A DNA stretch of 8,834 bases from Candidatus Acetothermia bacterium (lineage in GTDB: Bacteria > Bipolaricaulota > Bipolaricaulia > RBG-16-55-9 > JANLFV01). The notes beneath the pieces were generated by a model that made no database searches, was not told the origin of the DNA, and saw only the letters and a list, made by a program, of their open reading frames with translations. The stretch spans positions 1 to 8,834 of the forward strand of contig JAPWVC010000050.1 in the NCBI GenBank assembly GCA_028275195.1, read 5' to 3'. The position numbers and the translations under genes were made by a program. Below are positions 1-6,244 of the stretch, one piece after another (position 1 is the first letter of the stretch; each line of letters opens with the position of its first letter).

Positions 1-142
1 GTATGCGACCAATGCCTTCCTCGCCCTCGACTTCCCCGCGGTGGTCGGCTCAACGATGCTGATCGCGCTCCTCTACGCTTTGACCAACTTGGTCGTGGAC
101 ATATCCTACGCCTATCTAAACCCCAAGATAAGATACGGCTGA
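1..142 (+). CDS. Peptide/nickel ABC transporter permease, DppB/OppB family (3' end only)
   Basis: Only the last 46 codons are present. The reading frame enters at base 2 and stops at TGA 140-142. The visible tail reads LDFPAVVGSTMLIALLY, then LTNLVVDISYAYLNPKIRYG. This is the usual C-terminus of DppB/OppB-type inner-membrane permeases: a final transmembrane helix preceded by a 'P-x-V-x-G' turn and followed by an 'A-Y-L-(D/N)-P-(R/K)-I-R' tail. The protein would form one half of the membrane channel of an ATP-driven importer of oligopeptides or related solutes. The next gene, a DppC-like permease, starts 5 nt after the stop, as in standard dppBC operons. Substrate specificity cannot be read from permease sequence. 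The family call is confident; the gene is truncated by the window edge, not broken. Confidence 0.9.
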   Translation, partial: YATNAFLALDFPAVVGSTMLIALLYALTNLVVDISYAYLNPKIRYG

Positions 143-147
143 ATAAG

Positions 148-999
148 ATGAAGGGCTCATTGCTCGCGGAGATGTGGCGGGCCTTGAGAGGGAACCCCCT
201 CTCTCTTGCCGGTTTGGCGATCATCTTAGGCCTGGTCCTAGCGGCCATAGTGGCCCCTTATTTGGCCCCTTACGATCCACTCGCCACCCAGCCGCTGAAG
301 AAGCTAGAGGGGCTCAGCCCCTCCCATCCTCTTGGGACGGACCAACTGGGCCGAGATATCTTGAGCCGACTGCTCTATGGGGCTAGGATTTCCCTGAGGA
401 TCGCGATCATCGTCGCATTCCTCGCCGGCTCGACAGGGACGCTGATCGGGATCCTCTGCGGCTACTTCGGCGGGCGGATCGACAACCTCCTCATGAGGAT
501 CACGGACATCTTCATGGCCTTCCCCCAATTGATCCTAGCGATGGCCATCTCCTCGGCCCTCGGCCCGAGCTTGGAGAACGTGGTCATCGCCATCTCCCTG
601 ACTGAATGGACCTTCTTCGCCCGGCTGGCCCGGAGCCGAGCCATCGCCATCCGGGAGGAGAACTATGTCGAGGCCGCACGGGCCATGGGTGCGGGGAGGT
701 GGCGGATCCTCTTCCGTCATGTCCTCCCCTTGAGCCTCTCGCCGGTCATAGTCCAGGTGACGCTGGAGATGGGCGGGATCATCCGGACCGCTGCCAGCCT
801 CGGCTTCCTCGGACTAGGGGCTCAGCCCCCGACTCCGGAGTGGGGTGTGATGGTCACGGCCGGGAGGAACTACCTCCCCGGCCAGTGGTGGGTCTCGACC
901 TTCCCCGGGCTAGCGATCTTCATCACCGTCTTGGGCTTTAACCTCCTGGGCGACGGGATCAGGGACATACTCGACCCGCGGCTAAGAGGCGGACCATAA
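148..999 (+). CDS. Peptide/nickel ABC transporter permease, DppC/OppC family
   Basis: A complete 283-residue inner-membrane permease, close to the usual DppC length. Residues 1-15 are a short cytoplasmic head, and a first transmembrane helix spans about 18-40 (OppC N-terminal domain). The family signature HPLGTDQLGRDILSRLLYGAR follows around 60-80. The binding-protein-dependent transport domain with five further helices covers about 85-275. The cytoplasmic EAA loop that docks on the ATPase subunit is at 175-194 (EAARAMGAGRWRILFRHVLP). The C-terminus GDGIRDILDPRLR is typical. It would pair with the DppB-like subunit just upstream to form the channel. The start codon is ATG, 5 nt after the upstream stop, without a strong ribosome site, which suggests translational coupling; an in-frame ATG at 172 is a weaker alternative. 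No dppD/dppF ATPase genes follow, so the operon ends here or the ATPases lie elsewhere. Confidence 0.96.
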   Translation: MKGSLLAEMWRALRGNPLSLAGLAIILGLVLAAIVAPYLAPYDPLATQPLKKLEGLSPSHPLGTDQLGRDILSRLLYGARISLRIAIIVAFLAGSTGTLIGILCGYFGGRIDNLLMRITDIFMAFPQLILAMAISSALGPSLENVVIAISLTEWTFFARLARSRAIAIREENYVEAARAMGAGRWRILFRHVLPLSLSPVIVQVTLEMGGIIRTAASLGFLGLGAQPPTPEWGVMVTAGRNYLPGQWWVSTFPGLAIFITVLGFNLLGDGIRDILDPRLRGGP

Positions 1000-1027
1000 G
1001 GAGCGAGCCCCCGAGGTTGAGCTTCCG

Positions 1028-1056
1028 TTGAATACTCCCTCCCCTCAGGCTATACT
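1028..1056 (+). promoter_or_regulatory. Sigma70-type promoter of the mre11-rad50-nurA-herA operon
   Basis: In the 86-bp gap after the DppC-like gene (1000-1085), TTGAAT (1028-1033) and TATACT (1051-1056) are separated by exactly 17 bp, the optimal bacterial spacing. The expected transcription start is near 1063, about 23 nt before the ATG of the nuclease gene. These A/T-containing hexamers stand out in a strongly GC-rich sequence. No intrinsic terminator (GC stem plus T-run) for the preceding transporter operon is visible in the gap, so some readthrough may add to expression. Confidence 0.72.
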
Positions 1057-1073
1057 CCGATGTGAACTGGAGT

Positions 1074-1080
1074 GGAGAGG
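1074..1080 (+). promoter_or_regulatory. Ribosome binding site deciding the mre11 start
   Basis: GGAGAGG lies 5 nt before ATG 1086. An in-frame GTG at 1062 would add eight residues, but it sits at or just before the predicted transcription start and has no ribosome site. ATG 1086 also begins the protein exactly at the first beta strand of the phosphoesterase fold (LKVLHLADTH). The three arguments agree. Confidence 0.75.
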
Positions 1081-1085
1081 GGAAG

Positions 1086-2174
1086 ATGCTCAAGGTCCTC
1101 CATCTGGCGGATACGCACATCGGGACAAGGCAATATGGTCTAGCGGAGAGGCGAGCCGACTTCTCTGCGGCCTTCCTCCAGGCGGTCGAACTGGCCATTT
1201 CCGAGGGGGTCCGCGCGGTAGTCCATGCCGGGGACCTCTTCGATAGCCGGAACCCCTCGACCGAGGACCTCCGGGACACCCTCATGGCCCTCGTCCGCCT
1301 CCATGAGGCCGGGATCCCCTTCCTCGGGGTGGTGGGGAACCACGAGCAGAAGCGCGGGGTCCAGTGGCTCGACCTCTTCGCCGCGCTCGGGCTGGCGGTC
1401 CACCTCGGTCGAGAGCCTTATGATCTCGATGGGGCCCAGCTCTTCGGATTGGACTATTCAGGCCGGAGGGCAGTAGAGCTCGAGCTCCCTCGCTTGCAGG
1501 GCGGGGTCCTCGTGGCCCACCAGATGCTCGACCGGATCGATCTAGCCCGCGGGGAGTTGAAGTTCTCCCATCTCCTGAAGGCATGCCGTGACTCCGGCGT
1601 GGAGATCGTCCTCTTGGGGGATTACCATGAGCACCGGAGCTGGCTGGAGGAGGGCCTCCTTGTGACCTATCCCGGCTCGACTGAGCGCTGGCGGGCGAGC
1701 GAGCGTGACCCGCGAGGGGTAAGCCTCATCGATCTCGAAACCAAGCGGCTGGAGCGACGAGAGCTCCGGACGAGGAGGTTCGTCTACATCGACTCCGGCT
1801 CGGCTTCGGCGAGCCATGAAGGGCTACTCGCGGACCTGGCAGCGCATGACCTGGCAGGAGCGGTAGTCTGTATCTACTTTAGCGATGGCGGCAGGCTCCA
1901 AGAATTGGAGGAGGAGGCCCTCCGGCGCGGGGCCCTGGCTGTCCAGTTCCTCCATCGCGCTACGCCGCCGGGCGGAAAGGAACTCCCGGGGCTAGAGGAA
2001 GCCCCGGAGCTGGAGAGAGAGCTCGAGCCGAGCGCCCTGGAGGAGCTGCTGGCCCAGAAGCTGGCCGAGCTCGATCTCTCCCCCCGCGGGAGGGCCATTG
2101 ATTCGATCATCCGGGACGAGCGGGTCCCGGACTCGAATGTCGATCCCGAGGTGAGCAAGCTCTTGGAGGGCTGA
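1086..2174 (+). CDS. mre11: Mre11/SbcD-type DNA double-strand-break repair nuclease
   Basis: A 362-residue calcineurin-like metallophosphoesterase, the nuclease partner of Rad50. Family members have Mn-dependent 3'-5' exonuclease and endonuclease activity on DNA ends. The phosphoesterase motifs appear in order: D9-x-H11 (LADTHIG), D50 (HAGDLFDS), N85-H86 (GVVGNHEQ), H145 (VAHQ) and GDYHEH at 178-183. A YPGSTER segment around 195-201 matches Mre11 proteins. A capping region follows (about 230-300), then an acidic helical linker. The C-terminal 30-40 residues (about 320-360) could be the Rad50-binding helices. The length is close to archaeal and bacterial Mre11/SbcD, slightly on the short side. 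In the fourth metal motif the usual GHxH is GDYH(EH), so either D179 replaces a His ligand or H181/H183 serve. It is the first gene of a four-gene operon; rad50 begins 12 nt after its stop. The equivalent bacterial name is sbcD. Confidence 0.95.
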   Translation: MLKVLHLADTHIGTRQYGLAERRADFSAAFLQAVELAISEGVRAVVHAGDLFDSRNPSTEDLRDTLMALVRLHEAGIPFLGVVGNHEQKRGVQWLDLFAALGLAVHLGREPYDLDGAQLFGLDYSGRRAVELELPRLQGGVLVAHQMLDRIDLARGELKFSHLLKACRDSGVEIVLLGDYHEHRSWLEEGLLVTYPGSTERWRASERDPRGVSLIDLETKRLERRELRTRRFVYIDSGSASASHEGLLADLAAHDLAGAVVCIYFSDGGRLQELEEEALRRGALAVQFLHRATPPGGKELPGLEEAPELERELEPSALEELLAQKLAELDLSPRGRAIDSIIRDERVPDSNVDPEVSKLLEG

Positions 2175-2186
2175 TCGGACGAACCG

Positions 2187-4997
2187 ATGGCCGAGGCCGG
2201 GCGGGAAAGGCAAGGGCAGGAGTTGAGCCTCCTCGACCTCTTGGCGCGCGCCCAGGCAGCGCGCGCCGCGCCGCGCTCATACCGAGAGAGGGCCGAAGCC
2301 GAGGGGCTCCGGCTCCTCCGCCTCGAGGTGGAGGACCTCTTCTGCTATCGGCGTGGGGAGGTGGACCTCGGGGAGGGAATCACCGTGATCGCCGGGCCGA
2401 ACGGCTCGGGGAAGTCCTCCCTCCTCGAGGCGATCTTCTTTGCCCTCTACGGGAGCCGGGCCTGCCCCGCAATGGGCCGCTCCCTGGGGGAGATCCTCCG
2501 CGAGGGGGCGAAAGAGGGCCGGGTCCGGCTCACCTTCCGCTGCGGTGGCTGGGAGTTCACCAGCGAGATGGGGCTGAAGCGCCAGGGCGAGCGGGTCCAA
2601 AGTGAGCGGGAGAGCTGCCGTCTCCGGCGCGAGGACGGACTGGAATGGGTGGGCGTCGAGGAAGTGAGCGCCCAGATCCAAGGGCTCCTCCATATGGATC
2701 GGGACGACTTCACTAATGCCGTCTATGTCCGGCAAGGGGAGATCGACCGGCTGATCCGGGCCGGGGAGGAGGAGCGGCGAGGGATGCTCGACCGGCTCCT
2801 CCGCCTGGAGCGGCTCGATAGCTACGCCACCCGGGCGAAGGAGGGGGCAGCCCGGGCGGTCAACCGCCGACTGGCGGGGCTCGAGGGCGAGCTCCTCGGG
2901 TTGAGGAGAGAGCTTGCGGCCCTGGAGGCTGAGGACCTGCCCCGCGTTTGGGCCAAACTCGAGGGGGAGATCGAGCGGAAGGAGAAGGAGCTAGCAGGGC
3001 TCGATGGGGAGCTGGCCCGCCTCGAGCGGGAAAGGGCTCATCTCCAGGAGCGGCTCCGCCGGCTCGCCGTGACGGAGAAGGAGCTCCACGAACTCGAGCC
3101 CGAGCTGGAAGGGAAGCGGCGACGGGCCAAGGCCCAAGAGGGGGAGCTCGACCGGCTCCGGCTCCTCCTCGATGGCCTCACTTCCCAAGCGGGCGAGCAA
3201 CGAGCGAAGCTAGAGGAGGAGGCGCGCCTCCTGGCCGAGCAATTCCGGCTCCCTCGGGATCAACTCCTCGGCCCGCTTGACCGTGGGGAAAGCCCGGAGC
3301 TCCTCGAGCGGGCGCTGGCGGATGGCCGGAGCGGGTTGGAACGGCTCCGAGCGGAGCTCCAATTTCGCCGGGAAGGCCTGGCCCGGCTGGAGGCCGAGCT
3401 CGGCCACCTCCAGAGGCAGGGGGAGAACCTCGACTCTCAAGCCTATGAGCTGCGGAGCGAGCTGGCTGCCCTCCAGGAGGGCGAGAGGGCGAGCGGGCAA
3501 GAGCTCGAGCGGCTCGCCAGCTCCCTCGCGGAGGTGGAGGAGGCCCAGGCTAGGGCTCACGCCTTCGAGGTTGAGGCCCTCCGGGCTGAGCGAGCGGCCC
3601 AACTGGAGAGGCTTCGCGAGCGAGAGGAGGGCCTGCGGGCCGAGCTGGTCGCGGCCCGGACCAGTCAGAAGGAGCTGGAGAGGCAGCGGAGCGAGCGGAT
3701 GGCCCTGATCCAAGCCGGGAGGTGCCCGACCTGCGGCCAGCCAGTGAGCGAGGCGACCTTCGCCGAGGCCCTGGCGAAACTGGAGGAAGAGGGCCGCCGC
3801 TTGGGGAAGCTCATCGCTGAGCTCGAGACGGAGCAGAAGCGACTCCTGGCCGAGCTTGCCGCCTTGGAAGAGGAGGTGAAGGCCCTGGACCGCCTAATCC
3901 TCCAAGCCGTCGAGCTCCGTGCCAGACGCGAACAGCTCGCGGCGCGTCTGGAGGATAAGCGCCAGGCGCTCCAAAAATTAGCGGAGCAGCGGAAGGGGCT
4001 GGAGGAGCGGCTCAGGCGGACCGAGGCGGAGCTCAGCGGCCTTGAGGTGGCTCTAGCGGCCAAGAGAGAGGAGCAGAAGGCCTTGACCATGGAGCTGGCT
4101 GACCTTTCGGCCCGCCTCAAGGAGGCGGAGGAGCATCAAGCCCGACTGGAGAGATTAGAGCGGCTCGCGGCGGAGGTGCTCAAGCTGCAGGCCAAGGCCG
4201 AGGAGGCCGAGGCGAGGAAGAAAGCGCTCTTGGAGAACCTTAGCGCACTGAGGGAGGACCTAGCCCGGCTGGAGCGAAGGCGGGCCCAGCTCAAGGCTGA
4301 GGTGGGCGAGAGAGAAAAGCTCGAGCAGGAGGGGGCTCGTCTGATCGCGGCCCTGAAGGAATTAGAGGGGAAGCGGACGAAGCTCCAGCAGGAGTATGCC
4401 GTGCTCCTCGACCGGCGAGGGGTGGTCGCGGGCAAGCTCGAGCGGCTCAAGCGGCTCGAGGAGGAGCAGAACCGGCTTGCTGGGGAGATCGAGGGGCTCC
4501 GGAAGCTCAGCGGGGAGGTGGCCCAACTTGAGGGGCTCTACCGCCAGGTGAAGGGGGAATTGCGGAAGCGGAACATCGCCGCGATCAGCTACTACTTCAA
4601 TGAGCTCTTCCGACTGATGGACTCCGGGGAGGCCTACAGCCGGGCCCTCATCGGCGAGGGGTATGAGATCGCAGTCGAGCTGAAGGACGGGCGGTGGCTC
4701 GACCCGGCCCTCATGTCCGGTGGCGAGCGGGCCTTGATCAACATCGCTTTAAGGTGCGCGATCCACCAGGTCCTGGCCAGGGCGGTCGGCCCCCTCCCGC
4801 TGATCCTCGATGAGCCGACGATCTACCTCGACCGGGAGAGGGTCCAGCGGCTCCAGCTCTTATTGGAAGAGCTGGGGAGCCAGCTCGGCCAGGTGCTCGT
4901 CGTCTCCCATGAGGAGGGGCTCGTCGAGGGGGCGGACCACGAGTATCGGACAGAGAAGGGGCGGGACAACATCTCGACGGTCCGGAAGGTGAGGTAA
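2187..4997 (+). CDS. rad50: Rad50/SbcC-type SMC-like ATPase with zinc hook
   Basis: A 936-residue ABC/SMC-like ATPase that binds Mre11, tethers DNA ends and gates the nuclease. The split ATPase is complete. Walker A is GPNGSGKSS at 70-78 and the Q-loop Gln is about 183 (YVRQGEID). The signature motif SGGE is at 844-847, Walker B is LILDEPT with D875-E876, the D-loop Asp is 882 and the switch His is 908 (VVSHEE). Between the lobes lie two long Glu/Leu/Arg-rich coiled-coil arms (about 195-510 and 525-785). They are joined by the zinc hook C513-P-T-C516-G, which dimerises through one Zn. The size resembles archaeal Rad50 (about 880) more than E. coli SbcC (about 1050). About 40 residues precede the first core strand (LRLLRLEVED), longer than usual. 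ATG 2187 lacks a well-spaced ribosome site (GGAGGG is 16 nt away), whereas TTG 2223 has AAGGG at 6 nt and would shorten the extension by 12 residues. nurA follows after 4 nt. Confidence 0.96.
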   Translation: MAEAGRERQGQELSLLDLLARAQAARAAPRSYRERAEAEGLRLLRLEVEDLFCYRRGEVDLGEGITVIAGPNGSGKSSLLEAIFFALYGSRACPAMGRSLGEILREGAKEGRVRLTFRCGGWEFTSEMGLKRQGERVQSERESCRLRREDGLEWVGVEEVSAQIQGLLHMDRDDFTNAVYVRQGEIDRLIRAGEEERRGMLDRLLRLERLDSYATRAKEGAARAVNRRLAGLEGELLGLRRELAALEAEDLPRVWAKLEGEIERKEKELAGLDGELARLERERAHLQERLRRLAVTEKELHELEPELEGKRRRAKAQEGELDRLRLLLDGLTSQAGEQRAKLEEEARLLAEQFRLPRDQLLGPLDRGESPELLERALADGRSGLERLRAELQFRREGLARLEAELGHLQRQGENLDSQAYELRSELAALQEGERASGQELERLASSLAEVEEAQARAHAFEVEALRAERAAQLERLREREEGLRAELVAARTSQKELERQRSERMALIQAGRCPTCGQPVSEATFAEALAKLEEEGRRLGKLIAELETEQKRLLAELAALEEEVKALDRLILQAVELRARREQLAARLEDKRQALQKLAEQRKGLEERLRRTEAELSGLEVALAAKREEQKALTMELADLSARLKEAEEHQARLERLERLAAEVLKLQAKAEEAEARKKALLENLSALREDLARLERRRAQLKAEVGEREKLEQEGARLIAALKELEGKRTKLQQEYAVLLDRRGVVAGKLERLKRLEEEQNRLAGEIEGLRKLSGEVAQLEGLYRQVKGELRKRNIAAISYYFNELFRLMDSGEAYSRALIGEGYEIAVELKDGRWLDPALMSGGERALINIALRCAIHQVLARAVGPLPLILDEPTIYLDRERVQRLQLLLEELGSQLGQVLVVSHEEGLVEGADHEYRTEKGRDNISTVRKVR
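2243..2267 (+). repeat. 9-bp all-G:C inverted repeat (hairpin) early in rad50
   Basis: GGCGCGCGC (2243-2251) and GCGCGCGCC (2259-2267) are perfect reverse complements separated by 7 nt (CCAGGCA). They would form a nine-pair all-G:C stem in mRNA or single-stranded DNA, with one further G:U pair outside. The element lies in codons 19-27, inside the N-terminal extension of Rad50. The same bases also form a direct repeat that encodes Ala-Arg-Ala twice, so it may be a codon-choice by-product. No T-run follows, so it is not an intrinsic terminator. Confidence 0.6.
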
Positions 4998-5001
4998 GAT
5001 A

Positions 5002-6243
5002 ATGCTCTCCGCGGATGTCAAGCGGAAGCTCGTGGAAGGAGTGAGGGAGTTCAGCCTCGCCTTCGATCCCCGCCGCTGGCGGGAGGAGGCCGAGCGGGCC
5101 TTCGCTCTTCTCGAGCTCGGTGGGCCACTCCGGGCCCTCACCCCACTCGGTTTTCGGAGCAGGCCGCGCCTCGAGCTCGCGGCCAGCCCGAGCCCCTATT
5201 GCCGGGCCTTCGGGCTCGACGGCGGCTCGACCCGCCCGATCCACTTCGCGAATGGGACGACCCTCTGCGCCAACCAGGCGGTCATGCTGGGTGAGCCACC
5301 GCAAGAGCTGGAAGGGCTCCCGCTCGATGCCTTCCGGACCGTCGCCTTGGTCACCCACTCCTTCAGCCCTAGCGGGGGCCCGAAGGCCGACTACCATGAA
5401 CATGAAGATGGGCTCCTCGCGCTCTGGCGGGTCCACCTCACCCGCGACTACCTCTGGGGCGAGATCGATCATGTCCTCAAGGGGCTGGCCGACTCCGCCA
5501 GTGAGGCCCGCCACGGCCAGAGATTAGCCGAGAGGCTGGACCTGGGCCGGGCCGATCTCTTGATCCTCGACGGGAATGTCTTCCCCATCGGGCTCTATTA
5601 CCTGCTGAAGGAGAGGTCACGGGGAGGGGATCTCCTCGCCTTCCCCGGAGCGGTCGAGGCCCTGGCGGGCCATCTCCGGCTGGCCGAATTCCTGGCTCAG
5701 CGCGGGACGGCCTATGTCGGGATCAATAAGACCCCTCAGACCGCCTACCTCCTGGAGGCCCTCCCCGAGAGGGGGCCCTGGGCCGATGATCGCCAGTTCA
5801 TCCGAGCCCTCTTCCTCGGCCTGGCGAAGGACCGGCTCGGCTGGACCAATTGGTTCGTCCAGGAGAGATACCCCTCTCCCGGCCGGTCGGGAGCGCGAGC
5901 AGAGGGGAGCGACATCTTCCACGAACTGGCCGAATTCGAACCCCAGCTCCGGCCGGAGGAGTATCATGTGGCCTACTTCTTCGTCTTCGACCCTCAGGCT
6001 ACTGAAGGGCAAGGGAGCGTCCTCAAGGTCGAGGCCCCTCGGCTGGTCCTGAGCCGCCATGATCCGGAGGAGCTTCAGCTCGCGGTCCTGAGCGAGATCG
6101 CCCGAGGCGAGGGGGTCCCGCCGCTCCTCCGGCGGGCCGATAGCCGGGCCAGGATCACCCAAGAGGAGCGGGAGGCCCTCATTAAAAGCTGCGGCCTCCC
6201 CCCGGACCTGGGGTATAATCAGGGCCGTGGCGAGCCGTGGTGA
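5002..6243 (+). CDS. nurA: NurA-domain 5'-3' nuclease, partner of HerA
   Basis: A 413-residue protein with the NurA fold, an RNase H-like nuclease. Family members are Mn-dependent 5'-3' exo/endonucleases that sit on the end of a HerA hexamer and resect DNA ends. Visible landmarks are GLDGGSTRPI around 71-80, with the first catalytic Asp (D73) at the usual place. LLILDGNVFPIGLYY follows at 187-201, with the second conserved Asp (D190) in the typical 'L-x-x-D-G' setting. K243 is in YVGINKTP, and a late YHVAYFFVFD strand at 321-330 matches the closing part of the domain. Identity rests on these motifs plus the position directly before herA. ATG 5002 is 4 nt after the rad50 stop; GAGG at 4991-4994, inside the rad50 tail, gives a 7-nt-spaced ribosome site, so translation is probably coupled. 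The length is within the known NurA range (about 330-450). The exact metal ligands would need an alignment. Confidence 0.88.
   Translation: MLSADVKRKLVEGVREFSLAFDPRRWREEAERAFALLELGGPLRALTPLGFRSRPRLELAASPSPYCRAFGLDGGSTRPIHFANGTTLCANQAVMLGEPPQELEGLPLDAFRTVALVTHSFSPSGGPKADYHEHEDGLLALWRVHLTRDYLWGEIDHVLKGLADSASEARHGQRLAERLDLGRADLLILDGNVFPIGLYYLLKERSRGGDLLAFPGAVEALAGHLRLAEFLAQRGTAYVGINKTPQTAYLLEALPERGPWADDRQFIRALFLGLAKDRLGWTNWFVQERYPSPGRSGARAEGSDIFHELAEFEPQLRPEEYHVAYFFVFDPQATEGQGSVLKVEAPRLVLSRHDPEELQLAVLSEIARGEGVPPLLRRADSRARITQEEREALIKSCGLPPDLGYNQGRGEPW
6214..6219 (+). promoter_or_regulatory. Possible internal -10 box upstream of herA
   Basis: A perfect TATAAT consensus lies within the last codons of nurA, 25 nt before the herA ATG at 6245. 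That is much the same distance as the operon's main -10 box is from its first ATG (29 nt). At a 17-bp spacing the -35 position reads GCGGCC, which is poor, and no TG extension is present. In such GC-rich coding DNA the hexamer is unexpected, but the codons (Gly-Tyr-Asn) explain it equally well. This is offered as a weak candidate for a secondary herA promoter. Confidence 0.2.
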
Positions 6244-6244
6244 G

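Noticed and set aside
1062..1064. GTG as an upstream start of mre11
   Set aside because: It falls at or before the predicted transcription start, has no ribosome site, and adds residues not seen before the first strand of the fold. ATG 1086 fits better.
1000..1085. A terminator for the transporter operon
   Set aside because: No stable GC stem followed by a T-run is present. The only inverted repeat ends in a purine-rich ribosome site.
1..2174. A functional link between the peptide transporter and the repair operon
   Set aside because: They share orientation, but a strong promoter separates them and no known pathway joins them, so adjacency alone is not evidence.
3217..3232. A perfect 16-bp palindrome (AGGAGGCGCGCCTCCT) in the rad50 coiled coil, and a 12-bp one in mre11 (1476-1487)
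   Set aside because: GAG (Glu) and CTC (Leu), the favoured codons here, are reverse complements of each other. Glu/Leu-rich stretches therefore create palindromes without any site function.
2860..4540. Many short repeated words such as GAGCGGCTC and CTCGAG in rad50
   Set aside because: They follow from heptad-like Glu-Arg-Leu coiled-coil sequence with strict codon preference. The spacing is irregular and there is no array-like structure, so this is not a repeat locus or CRISPR.
4738..5514. A 258-codon minus-strand open frame across the rad50-nurA junction, and a similar 273-codon one at 5617-6438
   Set aside because: Both are low-complexity shadows of GC-rich coding DNA. They overlap clear plus-strand domains and have no promoter or ribosome site of their own.
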